From positions 42,209 to 106,208 of the forward strand of contig CAJFNJ010000001.1 of NCBI GenBank assembly GCA_904394705.1: 64,000 bases of DNA, in the 5' to 3' direction. The notes beneath the pieces were generated by a model. That model did no database searches, had not been told where the DNA came from, and saw only the letters and a list, made by a program, of their open reading frames with translations. Both the position numbers and the translations under genes were made by a program. Of this stretch, positions 50,363 to 58,448 are shown one piece after another. The stretch comes from Avimicrobium caecorum. Lineage in GTDB: Bacteria > Bacillota > Clostridia > Oscillospirales > Ruminococcaceae. Position 1 is the first letter of the stretch. Each line of letters begins with the position of its first letter.

Positions 50363-51745
50363 TCAGCCCACCACGATCTTGCCTTCCGGCATGATCTCCT
50401 TGCGGCTGCTGCTTCCCGCTACCAGGGACAGCGCAAAGGAAACCGGGCCTACCCGTCCCAGATACATCAGCAGCGTCAGGATCAGCTTGCTGATGGTATC
50501 GGCCTCACCGGTCACGCCCGAGGAGAGGCCAACGGTTGCGAAGGCAGAGGTGCATTCAAAGATGATGTCCAGGAACGCGCACTGGGGCAGCAGGAAGGAG
50601 ATAATGAAGCTCGCAACCAGCACCAGGGCCGCAGCACAGACCACAATGGTCACAGCCTTGTATACAACGCTCTTATCCACCCGGCGGTTCCACATGACAA
50701 CTTCCTCCCGGCCCCGTAGCACCGAAGCCACTGTCATGATCAGAACCGAGAAGGTGGTGATCTTTACACCGCCGCCGGTGGAACCAGGTGCCGCACCAAT
50801 GAACATCAGCATGGTGGAAATGCCCTTGCTGATGGGATTGAGGGTAGCCTGGTCGATGGAGTTGAATCCGGCTGTACGGCAGGTTACCGACTGGAAGAAA
50901 CCGGCGGTGATCTTTTCGCCGAAGCTCAGGCCGGACATGGTGTTGTTCCACTCATAGGCCCAGAAGAACAGGGCACCGGACAGAATCAGCAGAGCGGTCA
51001 TGGACAGTACCACCCGGGACTGCAGGGTCAGCTTCTTGGAGCTTTTGTACGAAGCGATGTCCTTCCACACCACAAATCCCAGACCACCCACCACGATGAG
51101 CGCCATAATGGTATACATTACGATGGGAACGCCGTTGTAATTGCACAGGGAGATGTATTCGCTCTCCCGGCCCAGTACGTCGAAGCCGGCGTTGCAGAAG
51201 GCGGACACTGCCAGGAAGCAGGAGATGTAGATGCCCTCCCCGACACCGTATCTGGGGATAAAGGCGGTGGACATGAGCAGAGCGCCGATGCCTTCGCAGG
51301 CCAGCACTGTTCCGACAATGCCCATGAGCATCTTGTTGATGTTTGCCATGGAACCGAAGTTGATGGATTCCTGTGCCAGCTGCATTTCCCGCAGGCCGAG
51401 CTTTTTGCCGGCGATGACAGTAAAGAAGGTGGAGAAGGTCACCAGGCCCAGACCGCCCACCTGGATCAGCAGGATAATGACGATCTGTCCGAACCGGCTC
51501 CAGTGCGTAAAGGTATCATAGGTGATGAGTCCGGTTACACAGGTGGCGGAAGTAGCGGTAAACAAGCTGTTCACCAATGGTGTAACCTCCCGGGACTTGG
51601 AGGAGATGGGCAGGCAGAGAAGAATGGTGCCCACCAGGATCACCAGGGCAAAACTCAGACAGATTACACGCAGCGGCTGGGAAAAGAAGGAGCGTTTTTT
51701 ACGGTTCTCTCCCCGACTGCCTTTTATAATAATTTCAGGATTCAC
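50363..51745 (-). CDS. TrkH/KtrB family potassium uptake protein
   Basis: 460 residues with about ten membrane segments. The four pore loops are visible: TATSATCVTGL, VSAFCNAGFD, VTCRTAGFNS and TSAFATVGLS, each with the selectivity glycine. It moves K+ (with Na+ or H+) across the membrane. The cytoplasmic partner TrkA/KtrA is not next to it, so it must come from elsewhere. It starts 4 bases after the Nudix gene stop, so the two are cotranscribed. K+ uptake in Firmicutes is a main target of c-di-AMP, which links it to the BusR-like regulator in this window. Confidence 0.92.
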   Translation of the reverse strand: MNPEIIIKGSRGENRKKRSFFSQPLRVICLSFALVILVGTILLCLPISSKSREVTPLVNSLFTATSATCVTGLITYDTFTHWSRFGQIVIILLIQVGGLGLVTFSTFFTVIAGKKLGLREMQLAQESINFGSMANINKMLMGIVGTVLACEGIGALLMSTAFIPRYGVGEGIYISCFLAVSAFCNAGFDVLGRESEYISLCNYNGVPIVMYTIMALIVVGGLGFVVWKDIASYKSSKKLTLQSRVVLSMTALLILSGALFFWAYEWNNTMSGLSFGEKITAGFFQSVTCRTAGFNSIDQATLNPISKGISTMLMFIGAAPGSTGGGVKITTFSVLIMTVASVLRGREEVVMWNRRVDKSVVYKAVTIVVCAAALVLVASFIISFLLPQCAFLDIIFECTSAFATVGLSSGVTGEADTISKLILTLLMYLGRVGPVSFALSLVAGSSSRKEIMPEGKIVVG

Positions 51746-51749
51746 AGCT

Positions 51750-52235
51750 TTACTCTCCTATCGTCTGCGAATCGGTCTGTGCGGGAGCCGGATTCTTCCG
51801 CTCATTGCGCCGGAAGAACTTACGCCGCAGAAACTTTTTCGCATGATTTATCAGATTTTTATCATTCCGGAAGATAACTTCCCGATGTGCGCTTTTCAGC
51901 GGTACCCATCGGATCTCACTGATTTCTTCTTCCTGACGCCGGGTGCGGTCATCATCGGCATATCCAAGAAAATACACCACTTGTTTGCGGATATTCGGTC
52001 TGGGATAGTATTCCACGCTTTGACGGAATCCCTCTTCCAGCTGAATGGTCAATCCGGTTTCCTCGTGGACTTCCCGCAAAGCGGTTTCCACCTCGGTTTC
52101 TCCCTCTTCTACATGTCCTTTCGGAAATGACCAATGCCCGCCAAACCGATGTTTGAGCAGCAGCAGTTCCACTTCGCCGTTTTTTGTCCGATACACCAGG
52201 GCGCCGCAGGACTTCTCCTTGCGCAATGGATTCAC
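51750..52235 (-). CDS. Nudix hydrolase (Ap4A hydrolase-like)
   Basis: 161 residues from the GTG at 52235. The Nudix box GHVEEGETEVETALREVHEE plus TGL is complete, with KSCGALVY upstream, resembling bis(5'-nucleosyl)-tetraphosphatases. It hydrolyses a nucleoside diphosphate linked to another group; the substrate is inferred. The start is uncertain: no ATG fits; GTG at 52235 has GGAAAG 5 bases upstream, while a TTG at 52226 and a longer TTG start are also open. C-terminus basic (FLRRKFFRRNERKN). It leads a two-gene operon with the TrkH-like gene. Confidence 0.8.
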   Translation of the reverse strand: MNPLRKEKSCGALVYRTKNGEVELLLLKHRFGGHWSFPKGHVEEGETEVETALREVHEETGLTIQLEEGFRQSVEYYPRPNIRKQVVYFLGYADDDRTRRQEEEISEIRWVPLKSAHREVIFRNDKNLINHAKKFLRRKFFRRNERKNPAPAQTDSQTIGE

Positions 52236-52458
52236 ACCATCTTTCCGGCACTGTTTTTGGGCAGGGCGATTCCCTGCTATTCGCGCCAATCTATCATTAA
52301 TATATCACTATTTCATCTATATTGAAAGAAGAATATGTTACTTTCCGAGGATATTTCCAGATTGATTAGTTTTTTTTGACCGCTGCGGACCACATTGGCA
52401 ATATTGTACAACTTCGGGCCAGACTTCCTGCTCTGCCTTTCTGTTTACGGCTTCTCTC

Positions 52459-52487
52459 TTGCATTTTTGCCATAATTGCGGTACACT
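52459..52487 (+). promoter_or_regulatory. Promoter of tRNA-Arg
   Basis: TTGCAT (52459-52464), 17-base spacer, TACACT (52482-52487), 13 bases before the tRNA. Confidence 0.6.
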
Positions 52488-52499
52488 ATATTATATTCT

Positions 52500-52574
52500 G
52501 CCCCCGTAGTTAAATGGATATAACAAACCCCTCCTAAGGGTTAGTTATGAGTTCGATTCTCGTCGGGGGTGCCA
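52500..52574 (+). tRNA. tRNA-Arg (anticodon CCT)
   Basis: 7-bp acceptor stem GCCCCCG / CGGGGGT, anticodon arm AACCC-CTCCTAA-GGGTT with anticodon CCT, T-arm with GTTCGATTC, and an encoded CCA end. It reads AGG arginine codons. Confidence 0.93.
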
Positions 52575-52598
52575 TACAGGGACATCTCTGTTCCATAT

Positions 52599-52629
52599 AA
52601 AAAGCCCGGGTACTGTCCGGGCTTTTTTT
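52599..52629. terminator. Terminator of tRNA-Arg, also usable by the convergent ABC operon
   Basis: Stem AAAGCCCGG / CCGGGCTTT with a 7-base loop, followed by five T. Confidence 0.88.
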
Positions 52630-52669
52630 ATTGCAGCCCCCAGCGCTCCGGTGTCCCGGGCCACCTCCA

Positions 52670-53086
52670 TCAGGGACAGGTCAGCACTTCCACCCTGACC
52701 CCGCCTTCGGTATCGGGCTGGATTTCAATATCAAACTGTGCCTCTTCGGCAGCTCCGGGCTCGACAGAGACCGTTTCCCGGCAGGGCTCAGAAGGGCTGA
52801 CCATATAGATCTGTTCCTCTGTGCCGCAGGTGATCCGGATCTCCATGGTGCCGCTTGCGCATTCTGCCTCAATCCGGAACTGATAGTCAGTCTCCCCATC
52901 CAGCGGAAGCGTCCTGCCGACGCTGCTGTACTCCTCCTCATATTCCTCCGGATAAAAATGATACTCAAACGCCTGTCGGGAAACAAATTCCTCTGCCTCC
53001 TCCGAAGCTCTGCCGCATGCGGAAAGCCCCAGCAATAACCCCAGAGAAATCAGCCCGGCGATGGCTCTTTCAGATCGCTTCATCAT
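52670..53086 (-). CDS. Lipoprotein of unknown function, ABC operon
   Basis: 138 residues. Signal peptide (AIAGLISLGLLLGLSAC) with lipobox LSAC near residue 24; the mature part is acidic and beta-rich (YQFRIEAECASGTMEIRI), with no recognised domain. It is probably anchored to the outer face of the membrane. GGGAGG lies 7 bases before the ATG at 53086, inside the end of the ABC ATPase gene (17-base overlap), so it belongs to the operon and may serve the transporter. Confidence 0.72.
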   Translation of the reverse strand: MMKRSERAIAGLISLGLLLGLSACGRASEEAEEFVSRQAFEYHFYPEEYEEEYSSVGRTLPLDGETDYQFRIEAECASGTMEIRITCGTEEQIYMVSPSEPCRETVSVEPGAAEEAQFDIEIQPDTEGGVRVEVLTCP

Positions 53087-53744
53087 GGATAATCCTCCCG
53101 TCCTGCATTTCAATCAGCCGGTTCGCACAGGATGCCACCTGTCTGTCATGGGTAATGATTACAATGGTTTTCCCCATGCGGTTCAGCTCCTGGAATACAC
53201 CCATAATCTCCGCCCCGGTCCGGCTGTCCAGCGCGCCGGTGGGCTCATCTGCCAGCAGAATATCCGCCCCGCACACTATCGCCCGGGCGATGGCAGTGCG
53301 CTGCTTCTGTCCGCCCGAGAGCTGCGACGGCTTCCGGCGGGCCAGGCCCGCAATGCCCACCTGTTCCAGCGCCGCAAGAACCGTCGCCCTGCGTTCTGCC
53401 CCCGACATCCGCTGCCGGAGCAGAGGCAGCGCCACATTCTCGGCAGCGGTGCAGTCCTCCAGCAGCGCAAAATGCTGAAAGACAAAGGAGATCTTCTGTC
53501 CCCGGATTGCTGAGAGACGCTTCTCTGACGCCCGTTCCAGATGCTCCCCGTCCAGCCGGTAGGTTCCGCTGGTGGGAGCGTCCATGCAGCCCATGATGTG
53601 CAGCAGCGTCGTCTTGCCGGAACCGGAAGCGCCCATCACCGCCGCAAACTCTCCTTTCCCGATGCATAGGTCGATTCCGGTCAGCGCCGGCGTCACAACA
53701 TCGCCATTGCGGTATTCCCTGACAATTCCTTTCAGTTCAATCAC
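53070..53744 (-). CDS. ABC transporter ATP-binding protein (MacB/LolD-like)
   Basis: 224 residues. Walker A GASGSGKTT near residue 40, signature LSGGQKQR near residue 142, Walker B ILLADEPTGALD and switch His in IIITHD-like VIITHDRQV. ALDSRTGAEI is typical of the MacB/FtsE/LolD group, which pairs with FtsX-type permeases. It overlaps the permease gene upstream (8 bases) and the lipoprotein gene downstream, and powers the transporter encoded in the same operon. Confidence 0.93.
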   Translation of the reverse strand: MIELKGIVREYRNGDVVTPALTGIDLCIGKGEFAAVMGASGSGKTTLLHIMGCMDAPTSGTYRLDGEHLERASEKRLSAIRGQKISFVFQHFALLEDCTAAENVALPLLRQRMSGAERRATVLAALEQVGIAGLARRKPSQLSGGQKQRTAIARAIVCGADILLADEPTGALDSRTGAEIMGVFQELNRMGKTIVIITHDRQVASCANRLIEMQDGRIIHDEAI

Positions 53745-54999
53745 TGGTATCTGTACCTCCTTTGATCAGTCCCCCGGGACTGGTGTGGAACAGCCTGTTC
53801 AGCGGGATCAGTGCTCCCATTCCTGTTATGAGCACCGCCAGCAGAATACAGGCCGGCAGCGTGCAGCCGGTATGGGCCTTCAGGAGCACACCCCGGAACA
53901 GGTCGGTGCTGCGCATCAGGCCGACCCACTGGACTCCCCAGGCAAGCAGTCCTGCCCCCAGAAGCACCACGAACAGCTCCAGAAGAATCTCCGCGGCGAC
54001 TGCTGAGCGGGAAAATCCGCAGGCCATCCAGATGCCATACTGCTGCCTTTTGAGCAGAGCGCTCACGGCAAACACCGCTGTCACCGAGCTGACCGCCATC
54101 ACTGTAATGAAGCCAGCAAGCAGCACCTGTCGGGTGGTGAAAGTCCTGGTTTCCGCCTGATAATCCCCGTACTCCTCGGACAGCAGCCGAGCAGAGACCG
54201 CAAAGCCATGCTGTCGGGGATAGGCGGCAATCTGTTCCCGGATCAGACCGGTGTCCGCCCCGTCTGCCAGAAAGACATAGGTATTGTGGAGGCAGGAGAG
54301 CTGGGTCATGATGTCACTGCGGCTCTGTCCCGAAAAGGGCGCCAGGAACCAGCCATCCAGCGAAACCACCGGAAAACGGATCAGGTCGTCTTCCTCCACC
54401 CAGACCGCCCCTTTTGGGATATAGCCTATGACCTCATACCGCTCCCCGGTGCGTTCCTCAGTCAGAGTCTGTCCGATGGGAAGAATCTCCCGGAACACCT
54501 CACTCACATAGAGCGGCAGGGAACCATTCCCCGGGTCAGCGTACCCGGTGACCCCACCCTCGACAAATGGCAGCATTGCCGCGTCTGCGTGAAGCAGCCG
54601 GGAAATACCGGGATAGTCCTCATATTTCTGCCCTTTGAGCAGCGCTCCGTTCACCGATTTGTAGGCCTCCAGGTCTTCCAGCTCAGAAAAATACACCCCT
54701 TCGGCGTCAAACTGCCCCACTGCCGCCACGCCGGGGAGCGTCCCGATATAGTCAAGGTACTGCCGGATCACTCCGGCAAATTCCGGGGATTCCTCGGTAT
54801 CCTGATAATCCAGATGCAATACCCGGTCCAGTTCCACGCTCACGCTGGCTTCAAAAATCTTCTGCTGATAGAAGAATCCCGCTGCCCCTGTGATGCCGGA
54901 CAGGACGGTCTGCATGGCGGAAAAACACACAGCGAAGAGCAGCAGCGTGTAAAACTTCTTCCTGAAAAGCCCGGTGAGGGCAAGCCGGAGAATATTCAT
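53737..54999 (-). CDS. FtsX-like permease (full-length, MacB type)
   Basis: 420 residues. An N-terminal membrane segment (FYTLLLFAVCFSAMQTVL), an extracellular MacB-type domain of about 230 residues, then three C-terminal membrane segments (VLLAGFITVMAVSSVTAVFAV; ILLELFVVLLGAGLLAWG; ILLAVLITGMGALIPL). This is the 4-TM FtsX/MacB layout of mechanotransmission ABC systems that do not pump through a channel. Its ATG follows the stop of the smaller permease gene directly (TGAATG), so the two halves are translated together and probably form the transporter's membrane pair. Confidence 0.88.
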   Translation of the reverse strand: MNILRLALTGLFRKKFYTLLLFAVCFSAMQTVLSGITGAAGFFYQQKIFEASVSVELDRVLHLDYQDTEESPEFAGVIRQYLDYIGTLPGVAAVGQFDAEGVYFSELEDLEAYKSVNGALLKGQKYEDYPGISRLLHADAAMLPFVEGGVTGYADPGNGSLPLYVSEVFREILPIGQTLTEERTGERYEVIGYIPKGAVWVEEDDLIRFPVVSLDGWFLAPFSGQSRSDIMTQLSCLHNTYVFLADGADTGLIREQIAAYPRQHGFAVSARLLSEEYGDYQAETRTFTTRQVLLAGFITVMAVSSVTAVFAVSALLKRQQYGIWMACGFSRSAVAAEILLELFVVLLGAGLLAWGVQWVGLMRSTDLFRGVLLKAHTGCTLPACILLAVLITGMGALIPLNRLFHTSPGGLIKGGTDTSD

Positions 55000-55530
55000 T
55001 CAGCCGATCACCTCCGCCGGATGGATTCCCAGAATGCGGACAACCGGGACTGCCGCGGAGACCGCCAGGGTAAAGAGCAGGAGCAGCAGGGTGCTTCCCA
55101 GGAAAAAGGGGGTAATGTGAATGGACAGCACCCCGCTGGTGAGGTGGGAAAGCCCCGCGGTGAGCAGAAGCCCCAGCCCCAGGCTGATCAACAGGATTCC
55201 CGCCAGTTCGCCGACCACAGCGCCGATGATCCGGGCACCGGACCAGCCGAATGCCTTGCACACCGCCAGATCCCGACGCCGGGTGATTACCCAGAAATTC
55301 GCCGCTGTCATACAGTTCACCATGGAAAACAGGTAGATCCTGAGCGCCAGGGAAAGCCCGCTGTTCTGCATGGTCTGCAGGATCGGGGCCTCCTGACCGG
55401 CTGACGCCAGGGACTCCAGAAGATCATGGATGACGCTGATGCCGATCAGTACTGCTGTCATGGAGATGGCAAAGCCCAGGATCAGCATCAGGGTGGTGGG
55501 GCGGCATCTCCGCTTTACTTTCCGCAGCAT
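55000..55530 (-). CDS. Short FtsX-like permease without a large extracellular domain
   Basis: 176 residues. An N-terminal membrane segment (TLMLILGFAISMTAVLIGI), only about 40 residues outside, then three segments in the FtsX core (RRRDLAVCKAFGWSGARIIG is the cytoplasmic coupling region) ending GIHPAEVIG, the usual FtsX C-terminus. It is much shorter than the 420-residue partner and lacks the MacB-type extracellular domain. The 5' region has AAAAGGAGTGATTTTTCC before the ATG. It is the first gene of the operon and is preceded by an ECF-type motif. Confidence 0.83.
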   Translation of the reverse strand: MLRKVKRRCRPTTLMLILGFAISMTAVLIGISVIHDLLESLASAGQEAPILQTMQNSGLSLALRIYLFSMVNCMTAANFWVITRRRDLAVCKAFGWSGARIIGAVVGELAGILLISLGLGLLLTAGLSHLTSGVLSIHITPFFLGSTLLLLLFTLAVSAAVPVVRILGIHPAEVIG

Positions 55531-55558
55531 GGAAAAATCACTCCTTTTCTGTTTTCCC

Positions 55559-55587
55559 TATGACCAGGCAGCAGAGGTTTTGTTACA
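55559..55587 (-). promoter_or_regulatory. ECF-type promoter motif of the ABC operon
   Basis: TGTAAC (55582-55587), 17-base spacer, GTCATA (55559-55564) on the minus strand, about 30 bases before the first ABC gene. The same motif lies at 57342-57370 before the sigma operon. Confidence 0.7.
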
Positions 55588-55628
55588 AAAAAAGACCGGC
55601 ACACCGGTATAGTGTGTCGGTCTTTTTT
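55585..55628 (-). terminator. Terminator of the sigma/anti-sigma operon
   Basis: Stem AAAGACCG..CACAC / GTGTG..CGGTCTTT with loop CGGTATA, followed by TTTTTT on the minus strand. It sits between the anti-sigma stop and the ABC operon promoter and touches its -35 box. Confidence 0.85.
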
Positions 55629-55640
55629 CAGCTGCGGCTG

Positions 55641-56309
55641 TTACGGGTTCCAGAGCAGTGTGGAACTGCCGATAAGCTGTTCCAGTTCCCCGCTTCCCAA
55701 TGTTTCGATTCCGGTATAGTCCCCGGTGTAGTAGTATACGCCATCGATCCCTGCTGCGTCCTTCTCAGCGGCGCACAGCATGTATTCTGAGTAGACCTCA
55801 TCGCTTGTCACAAGGTCGTCCCACCGGTTGCCGGACAGGCAGAAGAACAGGTAGGTTTCCCCCTCTTCGGATTCCACCCGTTTGATAGTCAGATGCGTGG
55901 CCTCGTTGCCCTGCAATCGTCCCATCAGATTTCCATCCACCATGGATACAGAAATATTGCCCTCATAAGGGATCACCTGCTCGGCGCTCCTGAGGAATCC
56001 GATAACGGAAAGCACCAGGACAGACAGCACCGCCAATGCCAGCACCGCAGCCAGCACCTGCCTTTGAAGCAGCGTTTTCCGGACGGCACGAAGCGAAGCC
56101 GCCTTCCTGAACTCCTGATCCGCTGTCTGTTCCGGCTCCTCACCGGACACAGGGAACAGCCCGTCCGCCTCACACAGCGCCGTCTGGTATGCCCGGCAGG
56201 AGGGACACTCCCGCAGGTGCTCCTCAACTGCTGCCCTGCTCTCCTCACTGCAGACCCCGTCCTGATACAGCGGCAGCAAGTCCCGGATCAAATCACATGG
56301 ATATTTCAT
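55641..56309 (-). CDS. Zinc-type anti-sigma factor (membrane)
   Basis: 222 residues. The N-terminal ZAS domain has LLPLYQDGVC and H31-x3-C35-x2-C38 (HLRECPSC), the zinc motif of anti-sigma factors. One membrane segment (VLAAVLALAVLSVLVLSVIGF, about residues 84-104) follows, then an extracellular part with no recognised domain. It overlaps the end of the sigma gene by 4 bases (ATGA), and should hold that sigma factor inactive at the membrane until a signal arrives outside. Confidence 0.9.
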   Translation of the reverse strand: MKYPCDLIRDLLPLYQDGVCSEESRAAVEEHLRECPSCRAYQTALCEADGLFPVSGEEPEQTADQEFRKAASLRAVRKTLLQRQVLAAVLALAVLSVLVLSVIGFLRSAEQVIPYEGNISVSMVDGNLMGRLQGNEATHLTIKRVESEEGETYLFFCLSGNRWDDLVTSDEVYSEYMLCAAEKDAAGIDGVYYYTGDYTGIETLGSGELEQLIGSSTLLWNP

Positions 56310-56779
56310 TGCATTCCCTCCCTGATCTTCAGCTTGGCCCGGTGGTAGGTCACACGCGCCCAGCTGTCGGATTTTCCCCAGAAGCGCCCGATCTCCGCAA
56401 AGGAGAGCTCCCCGAATGTGCGCATCCAGAAAACCTCCTTATAGGGCTCGTCCAGCTGGTGCAATAGCCGGTGCAGTTCCATTGCCGTTTCCCGGTCCAG
56501 GAGCTTCTGTTCCATGTCTCCTGGGTCCGGGATCATTTCCAGCGGGGCATCTGCCTGCCGGTTCCGGCGCCTGGCTGCGGTGTAGAAGCAGTTTTTGGCG
56601 ATCTGGCAGAGCCATACACTCAGCTTGCACTCCCCCCGGAAGGAGCCGATATTCTTCAGTGCCTTGAAGAATGCCTCCTGGGTGATCTCCTCTGCCCAGG
56701 CTTCGTCCCTGCAGAGAGCGAGCAGGTACCGGTATACAGAATCATAGTATTCTGAATATATCTTTTCAAACTCCTCCAC
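56306..56779 (-). CDS. ECF sigma factor
   Basis: 157 residues. Region 2 (YYDSVYRYLLALCRDEAWAEEI, then AFFKALKNIGSFRGECKLSVWL) and region 4 (YKEVFWMRTFGELSFAEIGRF, WARVTYHRAKLKI) are present, joined by a short linker, the ECF layout without region 3. It should direct RNA polymerase to TGTAAC-N17-GTC promoters, of which two are seen in this window, one before its own operon. It overlaps the upstream membrane protein gene by 14 bases and the anti-sigma gene by 4. Confidence 0.92.
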   Translation of the reverse strand: MEEFEKIYSEYYDSVYRYLLALCRDEAWAEEITQEAFFKALKNIGSFRGECKLSVWLCQIAKNCFYTAARRRNRQADAPLEMIPDPGDMEQKLLDRETAMELHRLLHQLDEPYKEVFWMRTFGELSFAEIGRFWGKSDSWARVTYHRAKLKIREGMQ

Positions 56780-57320
56780 GCCAGCACCTCGCTTTCCCTT
56801 TGATTCTGCCCCTCTGCTCCCGGTACAGCACTGCGCCGGTAAGCGCCATCAGCAGCAGATCCCGGCCCCGCAGCCGGTCAAAGAGCAGAACCGCTGCCGC
56901 CGGTATGACCGCAATAATCCCGATCGCCAGGAGCCTTGCGGTGCGTCCCCTGCCTCCCGCATGCCAGACACAGTACCCGAGCAGCGGTGTCAGGAGGCTG
57001 AATGCCCACCACCCCCGCGCCATAACAGGGGAATAGATACTGTGGGTCAGCCGGGCAGTGGTGTAATAAGCGGCAAGCATTCCGAAGCAGAAGCCAAATA
57101 CAGCTCCAGCAGCCTGGAATGGTGTCCGGCTGCGAACCGAAATGACTGTACCGAGAAAGACCCAGACCGACAGTTCGGAGAACATATTCCCCAGATTGGT
57201 AGTATAAAGATCGAAAAACCGGATGATGACCCCCACAGCCAGTCCGGCCCCGAGCATGACAGCCGCCCTGACCATGCCCCTGATCCGGCAAGCCGGTTTT
57301 TCTGTCCTTTCGGTGCCCAT
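56766..57320 (-). CDS. Membrane protein of unknown function, sigma operon
   Basis: 184 residues with about six hydrophobic segments and a basic N-terminus; contains VRAAVMLGAGLAVGVIIRFF and AIGIIAVIPAAAVLLFDRLRG. I do not recognise the family. The ATG has AGGAGGGGACAGGA upstream. It is the first gene of the ECF operon and overlaps the sigma gene by 14 bases, so it may sense or respond to the envelope signal. Confidence 0.75.
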   Translation of the reverse strand: MGTERTEKPACRIRGMVRAAVMLGAGLAVGVIIRFFDLYTTNLGNMFSELSVWVFLGTVISVRSRTPFQAAGAVFGFCFGMLAAYYTTARLTHSIYSPVMARGWWAFSLLTPLLGYCVWHAGGRGRTARLLAIGIIAVIPAAAVLLFDRLRGRDLLLMALTGAVLYREQRGRIKGKARCWRGGV

Positions 57321-57341
57321 TCCTGTCCCCTCCTTCCCGGA

Positions 57342-57370
57342 TAAGACTCCCGGAAGTTGGATTCGTTACA
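57342..57370 (-). promoter_or_regulatory. ECF-type promoter motif of the sigma/anti-sigma operon
   Basis: TGTAAC (57365-57370), 17-base spacer, GTCTTA (57342-57347) on the minus strand, about 20 bases before the first start codon. Same spacing and boxes as at 55559-55587. This suggests autoregulation. Confidence 0.7.
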
Positions 57371-57522
57371 GCTTTCCGAAAAAATTTTTACCAGGCCCAG
57401 CCGGAGCGCTCCTAAAGCCTCAGATTGCCCCCGGAGCACCCCCTGTAAAGCGCCGCTGGCCTTCCCCGGTCACAAAAAGCCGGGCACTGTAATCGCAGCG
57501 CTCGGCTTTGCTGTTCTGAGGG

Positions 57523-57909
57523 TCAGCGGGTTTCCGGCTGATCGATCTGGTAGGACTGCAGGCTCTTCCGGCAGCCGTTCCGCTCATAGAACCGCTCTGC
57601 CTCGGGCTGGGCTCCAAAATAGAGCAGGGTCGGGGTATGCTGTTTTGCCAGCGCCAGAAGCGCACTGCCGATCCCCTGGCGCTGGTATTCCGGGAGCACC
57701 AGCAGTTCGGTGATGGTCCCGAAGAAATACCCATCGGTCAGAATGCGCAGACACCCCACCAGCGTTCCATTGTCCCGGGCGGTGAGGCAGATGGTTCTCC
57801 TCAGCGCCTCTTCGGTTCTGGCGGGGTCATAGTCTCCGGGCCAGACCTGATTCACAAACCTCAGAAATTCCTCCGCATGCAGTGCTCTGTCATCAAAGCG
57901 GTACTCTAT
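57523..57909 (-). CDS. GNAT family N-acetyltransferase, start codon uncertain (ATA or GTG)
   Basis: 128 residues if translated from the ATA at 57909, 110 from the GTG at 57855. The acetyl-CoA motif LLVLPEYQRQGIGSALL lies near the middle and FYERNGCRK at the end, so it is a small GNAT enzyme with unknown substrate. The region between ATA and GTG reads like protein (EYRFDDRALHAEEFLRFVNQ) and gives a normal-length GNAT. A strong site (AGGGAGGG) lies 7 bases before the ATA, while the GTG has no properly spaced site. A stop lies in frame just upstream. Either a rare ATA start or a recent loss of the ATG. Confidence 0.6.
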   Translation of the reverse strand: MEYRFDDRALHAEEFLRFVNQVWPGDYDPARTEEALRRTICLTARDNGTLVGCLRILTDGYFFGTITELLVLPEYQRQGIGSALLALAKQHTPTLLYFGAQPEAERFYERNGCRKSLQSYQIDQPETR

Positions 57910-58044
57910 CTTCGTTCCCTCCCTGTCCGGTTCTCATTTGTGACCATTATAGCATGCCTCTCCCGGCTGCTCAACCACCGGTGCGACCCAGCGCTTTCCT
58001 TTCGGGGCGGGAAGTGCTATGATGAAAGCAAAGGGGCGATGACA

Positions 58045-58443
58045 ATGCGGACATCCGAACATTACACAGCCGACCTGCTCGCCTACTTCGAAGGCCACGA
58101 CCGGGAACATGCCCTCTATCTGGCGCTGGTTTCCGCTCTGGAACAGACTCTGCCGGAGAATTTCTCGGTGCGGGTGCAGAAAAGCCAGATCAGCTTTTAT
58201 GGGCGGCACCTGTTCGGGGCGGCGTCCATTCCGGTGCGCCGGAAAAAGGACTGGCCTCCGGACTGCCTGATGGTGACCTTCGGGCTGGAACACCGGGCGG
58301 ACTCTCCCCGGATCGCTGTGGCGACTGAGCCATACCCCAACCGCTGGACCCACCATCTGCTGCTCACCGACCCGGCAGAGATCGACCGGCAGCTGCTGGA
58401 CTGGCTTCAGGAGGCCTACTGGTTTGCTGAGAATAAGCGCTGA
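58045..58443 (+). CDS. DUF5655-like protein
   Basis: 132 residues. SEHYTADLLAYFEGHD at the start and VRVQKSQISFYGRHLF near residue 50, with HRADSPRIAVATEPYPNRWTHH, match small DUF5655 (YdhG-related) proteins in layout; function unknown. The start at 58045 is preferred over the ATG at 58039 because AAGGGG lies 8 bases before it. It ends at a bidirectional terminator convergent with the LysR gene. Confidence 0.7.
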   Translation: MRTSEHYTADLLAYFEGHDREHALYLALVSALEQTLPENFSVRVQKSQISFYGRHLFGAASIPVRRKKDWPPDCLMVTFGLEHRADSPRIAVATEPYPNRWTHHLLLTDPAEIDRQLLDWLQEAYWFAENKR

Positions 58444-58448
58444 CCCAC

